Position numbers and translations under genes: made by a program. This document shows, in pieces, positions 6,404 to 13,886 of a DNA stretch of 13,912 bases. The notes under the pieces are model-generated. The model was not told where the DNA came from, did not search any database, and saw nothing but the letters and a program-made list of their open reading frames with translations. The stretch spans positions 1-13,912 of the forward strand of contig CAKUDE010000044.1 of the NCBI GenBank assembly GCA_934645175.1, given 5' to 3'. Source of the stretch: an uncultured Oscillospiraceae bacterium. Lineage in GTDB: Bacteria; Bacillota; Clostridia; Oscillospirales; Oscillospiraceae. How positions within the stretch are numbered: the stretch's first letter is position 1; each line of letters begins with the position of its first letter.

Positions 6404-7696
6404 ATGAAAAAGATCATCGCATTGCTGATCGTTCTCGCGACTGTTGCCTGCCTGTTTGCCGGCTGCAAGACCGAGAGCAAAGGCTCCGTCTATTTCCTGA
6501 ACTTCAAGCCCGAGGCAGATCAGGCCTGGCAGGAACTGGCGAAGCTCTACACCGAGAAGACCGGCGTCGAAGTTAAGGTCGTTACCGCCGCTTCCGGCGA
6601 GTATGAGTCCACCCTCACCGCCGAGATGGGCAAGAGCAGTATGCCCACCCTGTTCCAGTGCGGCAACGCTTCCGCACTTCAGACCTGGGGCGACTACTGC
6701 CTCGACCTCACCGGCAGCGATTTCCTCAAGGAAATGACCACCAGTGAGTTCAATCTTACGAAGGACGGCAAGACCCTTGCCGCCGGCTACTGCTATGAGG
6801 CCTTTGGCATCATCGTCAACAAGAAGCTCCTGAAGCAGGCCGGTTACGAGATTACCGACATCAAGGACTTTGCTTCCCTCAAGACCATCGCCGAGGACAT
6901 CCACAAGCGCGCTTCCGAGCTGGGCTTCGATGCGTTTACCTCCTCCGGCCTGGACGGCAGCTCCTCCTGGCGTTTCTCCGGCCACCTTGCCAACATTCCG
7001 CTGTTCTATGAGTTCCGCGACGACAACGTGACCGAGCAGCCTGCCACCATCACCGGCAAGTACCTCGACTACTTCAAGAACATCTGGGATCTCTACATCA
7101 ACAACTCCGCGACCAACCCCAACGAGCTGACCACCAAGACCGGCGACGAGGCCGAGGCCGAATTCGGCACCGGCAAGGCCGTGTTCTATCAGAACGGCAC
7201 CTGGGAGTTTGCCAACCTGACCGACACCAGCGACAAGGGCAAGTTCAAGATGGATCCGAACGATCTGGCTATGATCCCCATCTACTCCGGTGTTTCCGGT
7301 GAAGAAAAGGCCGGCCTGAACTGCGGCACCGAGAACTGCTGGGCCGTCAACTCCAAGGTCTCCGAGGCCGATCAGAAGGCTACGCTCGACTTCCTGTACT
7401 GGGTTGTTACCTCCGACGAGGGCACCAAGATGATGGCCGAGCAGTTTGGCCCCATCCCCTTCAAGCAGGCGAAGAAGTCCGCCAACGTCTTCTTCAATGA
7501 CGCCAACGAGCTCATGAACAAGGGCAACTACACCATGACCTGGGCTTTCAACCACACTCCGAACGTTGATGACTGGCGCGCCGGTGTCGTTTCCGCTCTG
7601 GCTGCCTATTCCGCCGACAACTCCAAGTGGGACGACGTCGTTACCGCGTTTGTCGCCGGTTGGGAACAGCAGTATAAGCTCCAGCACAGCAAATAA
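6404..7696 (+). CDS. Sugar ABC transporter substrate-binding lipoprotein (CUT1, malto-oligosaccharide type)
   Basis: A 430-residue extracellular binding lipoprotein of the family-1 carbohydrate type. It captures the sugar outside the membrane and delivers it to the two permeases encoded downstream. The start MKKIIALL is chosen because GGAGG (6390-6394) is nine bases upstream; an in-frame ATG at 6344 lies inside the operator. The lipobox is FAGC with Cys21. The mature part begins as a beta-alpha fold (GSVYFLNFKPEADQAWQELA) and contains the usual STLTAEMGK...PTLFQ region and an aromatic-rich C-terminal lobe (ENCWAVNSKVS, WVVTSDEGTKMM). Codon use is strikingly uniform (AAG, GAG, GGC, CTC/CTG), unlike its neighbours, which suggests very high expression. 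Substrate is inferred from malQ in the same operon: probably maltodextrins or other alpha-glucans. No strict specificity motif can be read. Confidence 0.9.
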   Translation: MKKIIALLIVLATVACLFAGCKTESKGSVYFLNFKPEADQAWQELAKLYTEKTGVEVKVVTAASGEYESTLTAEMGKSSMPTLFQCGNASALQTWGDYCLDLTGSDFLKEMTTSEFNLTKDGKTLAAGYCYEAFGIIVNKKLLKQAGYEITDIKDFASLKTIAEDIHKRASELGFDAFTSSGLDGSSSWRFSGHLANIPLFYEFRDDNVTEQPATITGKYLDYFKNIWDLYINNSATNPNELTTKTGDEAEAEFGTGKAVFYQNGTWEFANLTDTSDKGKFKMDPNDLAMIPIYSGVSGEEKAGLNCGTENCWAVNSKVSEADQKATLDFLYWVVTSDEGTKMMAEQFGPIPFKQAKKSANVFFNDANELMNKGNYTMTWAFNHTPNVDDWRAGVVSALAAYSADNSKWDDVVTAFVAGWEQQYKLQHSK

Positions 7697-7706
7697 GATC
7701 TCCGCA

Positions 7707-7739
7707 CTCGCTTGATCTTTTCCGCCCGGGCTTCGGCGG
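7707..7739 (+). repeat. 33 bp direct repeat, first copy
   Basis: It begins CTCGCTTGATCTTTTCC and ends in a GC-rich inverted segment (CCGCC ... GGCGG). It matches 7851-7883 at 32 of 33 positions, the difference being G7730 against A7874. It starts 11 bp after the binding-protein stop codon. Confidence 0.9.
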
Positions 7740-7787
7740 GCGCTCCTTGAAATACCTTTGTATTCCGGCGGAGCGTCGCCTTGCCCG
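7727..7787 (+). other. Long imperfect hairpin in the intercistronic RNA
   Basis: Segments CGGGC, GGCG and GCTCC (7727-7746) can pair in order with GGAGC, CGCC and GCCCG (7770-7787), with small internal loops. A small inner hairpin AATAC-CTTT-GTATT lies at 7751-7764. This lies directly after the binding-protein gene and has no T run, so it fits an RNA-stabilising structure better than a terminator. It was folded by eye only. Confidence 0.6.
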
Positions 7788-7850
7788 AACGAAAAATCTC
7801 TGCGCGATTGCTGCCGGGATGCGTTATCATAAGCTGTGTTTCCCGGAAGG

Positions 7851-7883
7851 CTCGCTTGATCTTTTCCGCCCGGACTTCGGCGG
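7851..7883 (+). repeat. 33 bp direct repeat, second copy
   Basis: Second copy of the repeat at 7707-7739, 144 bp downstream. Here its end forms a slightly longer hairpin, TTCCGCC (7865-7871) with GGCGGAA (7879-7885), which runs into the terminator-like stem that follows. Confidence 0.9.
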
Positions 7884-7901
7884 AAGCAACCACAACAACC
7901 T

Positions 7902-7935
7902 CGGGGCGGGCGAAAGCCCGCCCCGTTGCTTTTTC
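7902..7935 (+). terminator. Terminator-like hairpin inside the operon (partial terminator or attenuator)
   Basis: A perfect 10 bp stem, CGGGGCGGGC (7902-7911) with GCCCGCCCCG (7916-7925), is closed by a GAAA tetraloop. It is followed by TTGCTTTTTC. An outer pairing AAGCAAC (7884-7890) with GTTGCTT (7925-7931) can extend it. It stands between the binding-protein gene and the permeases, where a partial stop or a block to 3' decay would keep the binding protein in excess. The permease genes have no promoter that I can see after it, so termination cannot be complete. Confidence 0.75.
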
Positions 7936-8013
7936 AGCGTGCGGCTACCGGCGCTTGTACCGCCGTGCCGTGGTTCCCGCGTATCTTCAACTACCAGAAA
8001 GGATGGATCGCCC

Positions 8014-8946
8014 ATGGCAATCAAAAAAAAGAAACGAGGTCTGCCCAAGGGCGAAGCCTCCGTCAACAGCCGGTTGATCCGGCGGCCGATCCAGAAATGG
8101 TTCCCGCTGTTTGTGCTGCCGACCATTGCGGCGTTCTGCATCGGCTTCATCGGCCCGTTTATCTGGGGCATTTACCTTTCCTTTACCACCTTTAACACTC
8201 CGCGCGATGCGGTTTGGACGGGCTTTTCCAACTATATCCGTGCTTTTTCCGATCCCAGCTTTCTCAATGCGTTTAAAAACACCGCACTTGTTGCCGTTGT
8301 GTCCATCGTATTGATCAATGTCTGCGCCTTCGCCGTCGCCTATGCGTTGACGCAGAAGCTGCGCGGATCGAACCTGTTCCGTACCGTGTTTTTTATGCCG
8401 AACCTGATTGGCGGCGTTGTTCTGGGTTATATCTGGAAGCTCATTTTTGACGCCATTCTCAAGGGCTACGGCACCTACCTGACCGCAAATGCGACCTATG
8501 GCTTCTGGGGCCTGATTATCCTTATGGCGTGGCAGCAGATCGGCTACATGATGATTATCTACATTGCCGGCTTACAGTCCGTTCCGGAGGATATGCTGGA
8601 GGCTGCGAAGATCGACGGCGCAAACCGTTGGCAGACGCTTTGGCGTGTGACCATCCCGAACGTGATGCCCTCGATCACCATCTGCGTTTTTTTGACCCTG
8701 ACCAATTCGTTCAAGCTCTTCGATCAGAATATGGCGCTCACAGGCGGCGCGCCGGTTACGACGCTTCCCACCGGCGAGCAGATCAGCCAGACCGAAATGC
8801 TTGCGTTGAATATTCTTTCCACTTACAACATCAACCGTAACTGGCACGGCGTTGCGCAGGCGAAGGCAGTCATCTTCTTTGTCTTTGTTGCGATTATCGC
8901 CCTGCTCCAGCTCCGTGCGACGCGCTCGAAGGAGGTGCAGCAATGA
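8014..8946 (+). CDS. Sugar ABC transporter permease, MalF/MsmF type
   Basis: A 310-residue inner-membrane permease, one of the two channel subunits of the importer. The start at 8014 (MAIKKKKRG) is chosen because a basic cytoplasmic N-terminus leads into the first membrane helix (about 31-57), and AAAGGA (7998-8003) precedes it by ten bases. The frame stays open upstream to 7747, but that stretch is the hairpin and repeat region and is not protein-like. About six membrane segments follow. The ATPase-docking EAA loop is LEAAKIDGANRWQTLWRVTI with Glu196-Ala-Ala and Gly202, which marks the binding-protein-dependent permease family. The stop overlaps the next start as ATGA, so the two permeases are translationally coupled. 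The MalF-like order (first permease after the binding protein) fits CUT1 systems. Confidence 0.92.
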   Translation: MAIKKKKRGLPKGEASVNSRLIRRPIQKWFPLFVLPTIAAFCIGFIGPFIWGIYLSFTTFNTPRDAVWTGFSNYIRAFSDPSFLNAFKNTALVAVVSIVLINVCAFAVAYALTQKLRGSNLFRTVFFMPNLIGGVVLGYIWKLIFDAILKGYGTYLTANATYGFWGLIILMAWQQIGYMMIIYIAGLQSVPEDMLEAAKIDGANRWQTLWRVTIPNVMPSITICVFLTLTNSFKLFDQNMALTGGAPVTTLPTGEQISQTEMLALNILSTYNINRNWHGVAQAKAVIFFVFVAIIALLQLRATRSKEVQQ

Positions 8947-9788
8947 TCCGTAAAAAGAATTATGCCAGCCGTATTGTCACGTTTGTTTTTATCATGATCT
9001 GTGCGGCCTGGGTGATGCCGATCGTTATCGTTGCGTACAACTCCTTTAAGGAAAACGCTTACATTAACCTCGATGCGTTCAAGTTCCCCACAAAGGAGAG
9101 CTTTGCCGGACTGGGTAACTATATCAAGACCATGACCTTCGGCAACTACCCGATGATCAAGTCTATTTTTTACAGTGTTGTGATTACCGTCGGCTCGACC
9201 TTCCTGATTCTGCTGTGTACGTCCATGACGGCGTGGTATATTGCCCGCGTCAACAGCCGCTTCTCGCGTTTCCTGTATATGTTGTGCGTTTTCTCCATGA
9301 TTGTGCCGTTCCAGATGGTCATGTTCACGCTGACAACGACCTCGGATATGCTCAAGCTCAATACACCGTGGACGATCCCCGTGGTCTACCTTGGCTTCGG
9401 CGCAGGACTGGCGGTATTCATGTTTACCGGCTTTGTGCGCAGCCTGCCGCTGGAGATTGAGGAAGCGGCAGCCATTGACGGCTGCGGCCCCGTGCGAACT
9501 TTCTTCTCGGTCGTACTGCCGATGCTGCGCCCGACGTTGATCTCCGTGGGCATTTTGGAGGTCATGTGGATCTGGAACGATTTCCTGCTGCCTTACCGCG
9601 TGCTCGACATCAACGATTATAAGACCATCCCGATCCATATCCAGTATTTGCAGGGCAGCTACGGTACGGTCGATCTCGGCGCGACGATGGCGGCTATTAT
9701 GCTCAGCATACTGCCAATCATCATTGTCTATCTGTTCTGCCAAAAGTATATCATCAAGGGCGTCGCGGCGGGCGCTGTCAAGGGATGA
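8943..9788 (+). CDS. Sugar ABC transporter permease, MalG/MsmG type
   Basis: A 281-residue inner-membrane permease, the second channel subunit, with a typical MalG length. It begins MIRKKNYASRIVTFVFIMIC, a basic tip followed by the first helix. The start overlaps the upstream stop (ATGA), with AAGGAGGTG (8929-8937) inside the preceding gene. The EAA loop is IEEAAAIDGCGPVRTFFSVV with Glu174-Ala-Ala and Gly180, followed by LPMLRPTL. About six membrane segments are visible, and the ending KYIIKGVAAGAVKG is the conserved C-terminus of MalG-type subunits. It pairs with the permease just upstream and needs a cytoplasmic ATPase that is not encoded in the window. Its own stop overlaps the next start in the same ATGA way. 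Confidence 0.93.
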   Translation: MIRKKNYASRIVTFVFIMICAAWVMPIVIVAYNSFKENAYINLDAFKFPTKESFAGLGNYIKTMTFGNYPMIKSIFYSVVITVGSTFLILLCTSMTAWYIARVNSRFSRFLYMLCVFSMIVPFQMVMFTLTTTSDMLKLNTPWTIPVVYLGFGAGLAVFMFTGFVRSLPLEIEEAAAIDGCGPVRTFFSVVLPMLRPTLISVGILEVMWIWNDFLLPYRVLDINDYKTIPIHIQYLQGSYGTVDLGATMAAIMLSILPIIIVYLFCQKYIIKGVAAGAVKG

Positions 9789-10813
9789 CCATCAAGGATC
9801 TGGCTCGCGAGACCGGCTATTCGACCGGAACCGTGTCACGGGTGCTCAACGGACACCCGAACGTCAGCGAGCACACTCGGGATGAAATTTTACGATGCAT
9901 CGAGCGCAGCGGCTTTGAGGTCAATGCCAACGCAAAGCATTTGCGCCAGCAGCACGGGAAGGGTATCCTGGCCGTTGTGACCGGCAGCTCCAATGAGCTG
10001 TTTGCCCGGATGCTGGAGTTTTTACAGCGATACCTTGCCGGAACCGACTACGCGCTTACGGTCGATTATCTGGAGGAGACCGGCAACGCCGTCGCACACG
10101 CGCAGCGTCGCGTGCGCGAGCTGAAGCCGCAGGGGCTGATTTTTCTCGGCGGCGACCAGTGCTATTTTACCGAGCGCTACGCCTCCATTGGGCTGCCCGG
10201 CGTGCTGCTGACCGTAGACGCTTCGGCGCTCGGGATTGAACAGCTTTCCTCCGTGACGACGGACGACCGCTCTGCAGCCGAACAGGCGGTTACATACCTT
10301 ATCGAGCAGGGACATCGGCGCATTGCGCTTATTTGCGGCGACTTATGCCTGTCGACCCCGAGCCGTCTGCGCTATGACGGTTGCTGCAGCGCCCTTGAGC
10401 GTGCCGGGCTGACGCTTTGCCAACCGCCGCAGACCGCGCGTTACTCGCTTGCCGACGGATATGCAGCCATGCTGCGCCTGCTGGATCGGGAGCCTGTCCC
10501 CACGGCCGTCTTTGCCGTTTCGGATGTGATGGCGCTCGGCGCGCTGCGTGCCCTGCACGATCGCGGGCTGCGCGTGCCGCAGGACGTGTCCGTTGTCGGC
10601 TATGACGGGCTGGAGCTGAGCGAGTTCTCCGTTCCGCGCCTGACTACCGTCCACCAAAACGCCGACGAGCTGGCGCGCACGGGTGTGCGGCTGCTGCTCG
10701 ATACCATTGAAAAACACAGCCCCACGCGGCATCTGACCGTGCCCTTCGATCTGAAGTGTAAGGACAGCGTCTGTCCCGTGGGAGATTCACAGAAGGAGTT
10801 GCAGCTTTTATGA
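9785..10813 (+). CDS. LacI-family transcriptional regulator of the sugar operon
   Basis: A 342-residue DNA-binding regulator. Residues 1-46 are a LacI-type helix-turn-helix (MTIKDLARETGYSTGTVSRV, then LNGHPNVSEHTRDEIL), followed by a hinge with the NANAKHLRQ pattern. From about residue 60 there is a periplasmic-binding-protein-like ligand domain with family signatures: SVTTDDRSAAEQAVTYLIEQ, GHRRIALICG, TAVFAVSDVMALGALRALHD and PQDVSVVGYDGLELSEF. It starts by ATGA overlap with the permease gene and has only AAGGG directly before the ATG, so translation probably depends on coupling. It lies inside the operon it likely controls, which would give autoregulation through the palindrome at 6341-6362. 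The inducer is presumably a malto-oligosaccharide. MalR would be a reasonable name by analogy, but orthology cannot be shown here. Confidence 0.9.
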   Translation: MTIKDLARETGYSTGTVSRVLNGHPNVSEHTRDEILRCIERSGFEVNANAKHLRQQHGKGILAVVTGSSNELFARMLEFLQRYLAGTDYALTVDYLEETGNAVAHAQRRVRELKPQGLIFLGGDQCYFTERYASIGLPGVLLTVDASALGIEQLSSVTTDDRSAAEQAVTYLIEQGHRRIALICGDLCLSTPSRLRYDGCCSALERAGLTLCQPPQTARYSLADGYAAMLRLLDREPVPTAVFAVSDVMALGALRALHDRGLRVPQDVSVVGYDGLELSEFSVPRLTTVHQNADELARTGVRLLLDTIEKHSPTRHLTVPFDLKCKDSVCPVGDSQKELQLL

Positions 10814-12282
10814 GAAGCTCCGGAATCCTGCTTCATATTTCCTCGCTGCCTTCGCCCTACGGCATTGGAACGCTGGGCAAGGCTGCCTATGACTTTGCCG
10901 ACTTTTTGTCCTCTGCCGGTCAGAAGTACTGGCAGATCCTGCCTATTGGCCCGACAAGCTATGGCGACAGCCCCTACCAGACCTTCAGCACCCATGCAGG
11001 AAACCCGTATTTTATCGACCTTGACACGTTAATCTCGGAGGGATACCTGACCCGGAGCGAGGTGGAGGCGGTCGATTGGTCCGCACACACGGAGCGTGTG
11101 GATTATGATTTCCAGTTCTCCGTCCGGTTCCCGCTCCTGCGCCGTGCCTATGAGCGTGGCCGTGACCGGGACGCCGAGACGCTGGCGCAGTTCCGCCGCG
11201 AGAATCCGTGGGTCGAGGACTACGCGCTGTATATGGCCGTCAAGTGTAGCCGTAATATGGAGTCGTGGGAGCACTGGCCGGAAGAAATCCGTCTGCGCCG
11301 CCCCGGCGCCGTGGAGACTTATGCCGTACGCTATGCCGATGAAGTGAGCTTTTTCTGCTTCCTCCAGCTTTTGTTCTACCGTCAGTGGAACGCGCTGCGT
11401 GCCTATCTGCATGACAAGGGTATTCTCCTGATCGGTGATATTCCCATCTATGTGCCGTATGACTCCTGCGACGTTTGGGCGAATCCAGAGCTGTTCCAGC
11501 TCGACGAAAACGGCAGGCCGACCGCCGTAGCCGGTTGCCCTCCGGATTGCTTCTCGGCGGACGGACAGCTTTGGGGGAACCCTCTGTATAACTGGGGCCG
11601 CATGGCGCAGGATGACTTTGCCTGGTGGAAATGCAGAATCGATACAGCCTCGCACCTGTATGACGTGACTCGGCTGGATCATTTCCGCGGTCTCGAGAGC
11701 TATTGGGCGATTCCCTATGGCGACACGACTGCCCGCGGTGGCTGTTGGCTGCCCGGTCCGGATCACGCCTTTGTGGAAATGCTGCACCGCTGTTTCCCAC
11801 AGCTTACTCTGATCGCGGAGGATCTCGGCTTCCTGACGGATGCCGTACGCCGCCTACAGAGCGATTCCGGTTTCCCCGGCATGAAGGTTTTGGAGTTCGC
11901 CTTCGATCCGCGGGAGCCGAGCAATTATCTGCCGCACCGTTATGAGCGGAACTGCATCTGCTACACCGGTACGCACGACAACGAAACGCTGGTACAGTGG
12001 CTTTCGACCATTGCACCGGAGACGCGCGCCTATGTCGCCGAGTATCTGGGCGTCGAGCCGGAGAGCGACCTGGTTTATGCGCTCATCCGTGCGGGCATGG
12101 CCAGTGTTGCCGATACCTTTATCGTGCAGATGCAGGATGTTCTGGAGCTGGGGGCCGATGCGCGCATGAATCTGCCCGGTACGGTCAGCACCGATAACTG
12201 GAGCTGGCGCCTTGCTGCGGATGCGCTTACTTCCGAGCTGGCGGCGCGTCTGCGTCGTATGGTGGAGCTTTACGAACGCTAG
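10810..12282 (+). CDS. malQ: 4-alpha-glucanotransferase (amylomaltase, GH77)
   Basis: A 490-residue cytoplasmic enzyme that transfers alpha-1,4-glucan segments between malto-oligosaccharides, releasing glucose and longer chains. The N-terminus RSSGILLHISSLPSPYGIGT and QKYWQILPIGPTSYGDSPYQ are hallmark GH77 sequences. The catalytic residues are visible: nucleophile Asp290 in RLDHFRG, acid/base Glu337 in IAEDLG, and Asp390 in GTHDNET. Spacing and total length match the bacterial short form (about 500 residues). The start ATG overlaps the regulator's stop (ATGA), and AAGGAG (10793-10798) lies upstream. As last gene of the operon it reveals the likely substrate of the transporter. A strong terminator follows 21 bp later. 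No phosphorylase or amylase is present in the window. Confidence 0.96.
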   Translation: MRSSGILLHISSLPSPYGIGTLGKAAYDFADFLSSAGQKYWQILPIGPTSYGDSPYQTFSTHAGNPYFIDLDTLISEGYLTRSEVEAVDWSAHTERVDYDFQFSVRFPLLRRAYERGRDRDAETLAQFRRENPWVEDYALYMAVKCSRNMESWEHWPEEIRLRRPGAVETYAVRYADEVSFFCFLQLLFYRQWNALRAYLHDKGILLIGDIPIYVPYDSCDVWANPELFQLDENGRPTAVAGCPPDCFSADGQLWGNPLYNWGRMAQDDFAWWKCRIDTASHLYDVTRLDHFRGLESYWAIPYGDTTARGGCWLPGPDHAFVEMLHRCFPQLTLIAEDLGFLTDAVRRLQSDSGFPGMKVLEFAFDPREPSNYLPHRYERNCICYTGTHDNETLVQWLSTIAPETRAYVAEYLGVEPESDLVYALIRAGMASVADTFIVQMQDVLELGADARMNLPGTVSTDNWSWRLAADALTSELAARLRRMVELYER

Positions 12283-12302
12283 AGCCTGAGTGTGCGGCGA
12301 CC

Positions 12303-12348
12303 TACAACGGCGCTCTCTGATTGCAGAGGGCGCTGTTGTATTTTTTTT
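12303..12348 (+). terminator. Strong intrinsic terminator of the sugar operon
   Basis: A 17 bp stem, TACAACGGCGCTCTCTG (12303-12319) with CAGAGGGCGCTGTTGTA (12324-12340), has two G-U pairs and loop ATTG. It is followed directly by eight T (12341-12348). Confidence 0.95.
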
Positions 12349-12432
12349 CGCCGGAAAATTGGCGCGGCGGCCGCATCTCACAGGAAATCGGGAGAAAGTT
12401 CGTACTTTTTCATCTGTCACAGCCGTATGGGA

Positions 12433-12483
12433 TGAATAAATATGTGAATAAAATTGAATATTACAAAGAAATTGATGAATAAA
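12433..12483 (+). promoter_or_regulatory. Three TGAATAAA direct repeats upstream of arcA (possible ArgR half-sites)
   Basis: TGAATAAA occurs at 12433-12440, 12445-12452 and 12476-12483, all in the same orientation. A related TTGAATATT lies at 12455-12463. The motif resembles one half of the ARG box bound by ArgR/AhrC, but no complementary ATTCA half is present, so no complete box can be drawn. The cluster lies about 70-120 bp upstream of the predicted start, a position suited to activation. Function is inferred from the arginine-degrading gene it precedes. Confidence 0.4.
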
Positions 12484-12517
12484 TCCTGATTTTGATACAA
12501 GAAAGTTCGGAAAATGC

Positions 12518-12546
12518 TTGCATTTTTTGGGGATGTGTGCTAAACT
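12518..12546 (+). promoter_or_regulatory. arcA: Promoter of arcA
   Basis: The -35 TTGCAT (12518-12523), a 17 bp spacer, and -10 TAAACT (12541-12546) with a TGC extension (12538-12540) make a good promoter. Predicted transcription starts near 12553, leaving a leader of about 30 nt. The surrounding 12349-12583 is much more AT-rich than the genes on either side and contains no gene. Confidence 0.75.
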
Positions 12547-12583
12547 AAGCAAAAAGGCCGCATGGCAGAATGGATGAGATGTT

Positions 12584-13801
12584 ATGGCAATTTGCGTAAA
12601 GAGTGAGGTTCTTCCGCTGAAGAAGGTGCTACTGCATCGACCGGGGATGGAGCTTGAGCAGCTCGTCCCGAACTCTCTGGAGCGGCTGCTGTTTGACGAT
12701 ATTCCTTATCTGCGGGGTGCACAGCAGGAGCATGATGTTTTTGCCCGTACACTCCGCACGGAGGGCGTTGAGGTTGTCTATCTGTCAAGTCTGATCGCGG
12801 AGACGCTGGAATGCAACTGTGAGCTGCGTGCGCGCTTTGTTGCGGAGTTTATCCGCCGTTCCGGCTGCATTGCCGAGAGCTATCGCGAGTCGTTGACGGA
12901 GCTGCTGCTCAGCCAGCCCACCGCTGCCGAAATGATCCATAAGACGATGACCGGCGTGCGCTTTGAAGAGCTGAGCCATCTGGACCGGATGTCATTGGCC
13001 GCTCTGCGCAACGACCGGACGCATTTTGTGCTCGATCCGATTCCGAATCTGTATTTTACGCGCGACCCCTTTGCCTCTATCGGCAACGGCGTTTCGGTAC
13101 ACCGGATGTACTCCGTTACCAGAAACCGTGAGACGCTGTATGGCGAGTACATTCTTCGCTATCATCCGGACTATGCCGGAAGAGTGCCGTTTTACTACAC
13201 GCCGGAGGAACCGTATTCTCTGGAGGGCGGCGACATTCTGAATGTCAGCGCAGACACCATTGCGGTCGGCATTTCGCAGCGTACCATGCCGGAGGCAGTC
13301 GAACGTCTTGCGCGGAATATCTTCCGTGACGAGCAAAGCACGATCCGCCGTGTGCTGGCGGTGGATATTCCGTCGCGCCGCGCATTCATGCACCTGGACA
13401 CCGTTCTGACGCAGATTGATTTTGACAAGTTCCTCGTCCATCCCTCCATTATGGAACAGCTTCGTCTTTATGAGCTGACGCCGGCAAAGCATGGCGGCGT
13501 GCATGTCAGCGTAATGACCGATTCCATTGAGCGTGCGCTCGGCTCCGCCGTCGGCTGCGGCGAGGCAAAGCTCCTGCGCTGCGGAGGAGGCGACCAGATC
13601 GCGGCGCAGCGTGAGCAGTGGAACGACGGCTCGAACACGCTGTGTATCCGCCCCGGCGTTGTGATTGCATATGACCGCAACTATGTGACCAATGAGCTGC
13701 TGGAGAAGGAAAACATCACCGTACTGCGCATACCCAGCGGTGAGCTGTCGCGCGGACGCGGCGGTCCTCGCTGTATGAGTATGCCGCTGGAGCGTGCCTG
13801 A
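12584..13801 (+). CDS. arcA: Arginine deiminase
   Basis: A 405-residue cytoplasmic enzyme that hydrolyses arginine to citrulline and ammonia, the first step of the ATP-yielding, acid-countering deiminase pathway. The family signatures are complete: NSLERLLFDDIPYLRGAQ, YFTRDPFASIGNGVSV with Asp161, LEGGDIL with Glu214, MHLDTVLTQID with His270 and Asp272, and the C-terminal GRGGPRCMSMPL with nucleophile Cys397. All catalytic positions are therefore present and the length is normal (about 400-418). The start MAICVKSEVLPLKKVLLHRP follows a poor ribosome binding site (GGATGAG, 12572-12578); other nearby ATGs are out of frame. It has its own promoter and a terminator soon after. Partners such as ornithine carbamoyltransferase, carbamate kinase and an arginine/ornithine antiporter are not seen and may lie beyond the window. 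Confidence 0.97.
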   Translation: MAICVKSEVLPLKKVLLHRPGMELEQLVPNSLERLLFDDIPYLRGAQQEHDVFARTLRTEGVEVVYLSSLIAETLECNCELRARFVAEFIRRSGCIAESYRESLTELLLSQPTAAEMIHKTMTGVRFEELSHLDRMSLAALRNDRTHFVLDPIPNLYFTRDPFASIGNGVSVHRMYSVTRNRETLYGEYILRYHPDYAGRVPFYYTPEEPYSLEGGDILNVSADTIAVGISQRTMPEAVERLARNIFRDEQSTIRRVLAVDIPSRRAFMHLDTVLTQIDFDKFLVHPSIMEQLRLYELTPAKHGGVHVSVMTDSIERALGSAVGCGEAKLLRCGGGDQIAAQREQWNDGSNTLCIRPGVVIAYDRNYVTNELLEKENITVLRIPSGELSRGRGGPRCMSMPLERA

Positions 13802-13846
13802 GACGCTCCGAACGACGTGAAATGCCCTGCCGAATGGTGAAGTGAT

Positions 13847-13885
13847 AAAATAATGGTAGACACGAAAGTGCCTACCATTATTTTT
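13847..13885 (+). terminator. Intrinsic terminator after arcA
   Basis: AAAATAATGGTAG (13847-13859) pairs with CTACCATTATTTT (13872-13884). The stem continues through an A/C mismatch to CAC/GTG and a GAAA loop. It ends in a five-T run. The AT-rich symmetric ends could let it work in both directions. Confidence 0.85.
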
Positions 13886-13886
13886 A

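Noticed and set aside
6299..7687. A 462-codon open frame on the minus strand opposite the binding-protein gene
   Set aside because: It is repetitive Gly/Val/Leu-rich nonsense and exists because the highly biased sense gene avoids TTA, CTA and TCA codons. The sense frame has a ribosome binding site, lipobox and family similarity.
7747..8013. In-frame 89-codon extension of the first permease
   Set aside because: The extension crosses hairpins, a repeat and the terminator-like stem, has no membrane or family similarity, and a proper ribosome binding site precedes the 8014 start.
12408..12450. CRP/Fnr (ArcR-type) site before arcA
   Set aside because: TGTGA and TCACA strings occur but not as an inverted pair with six-base spacing.
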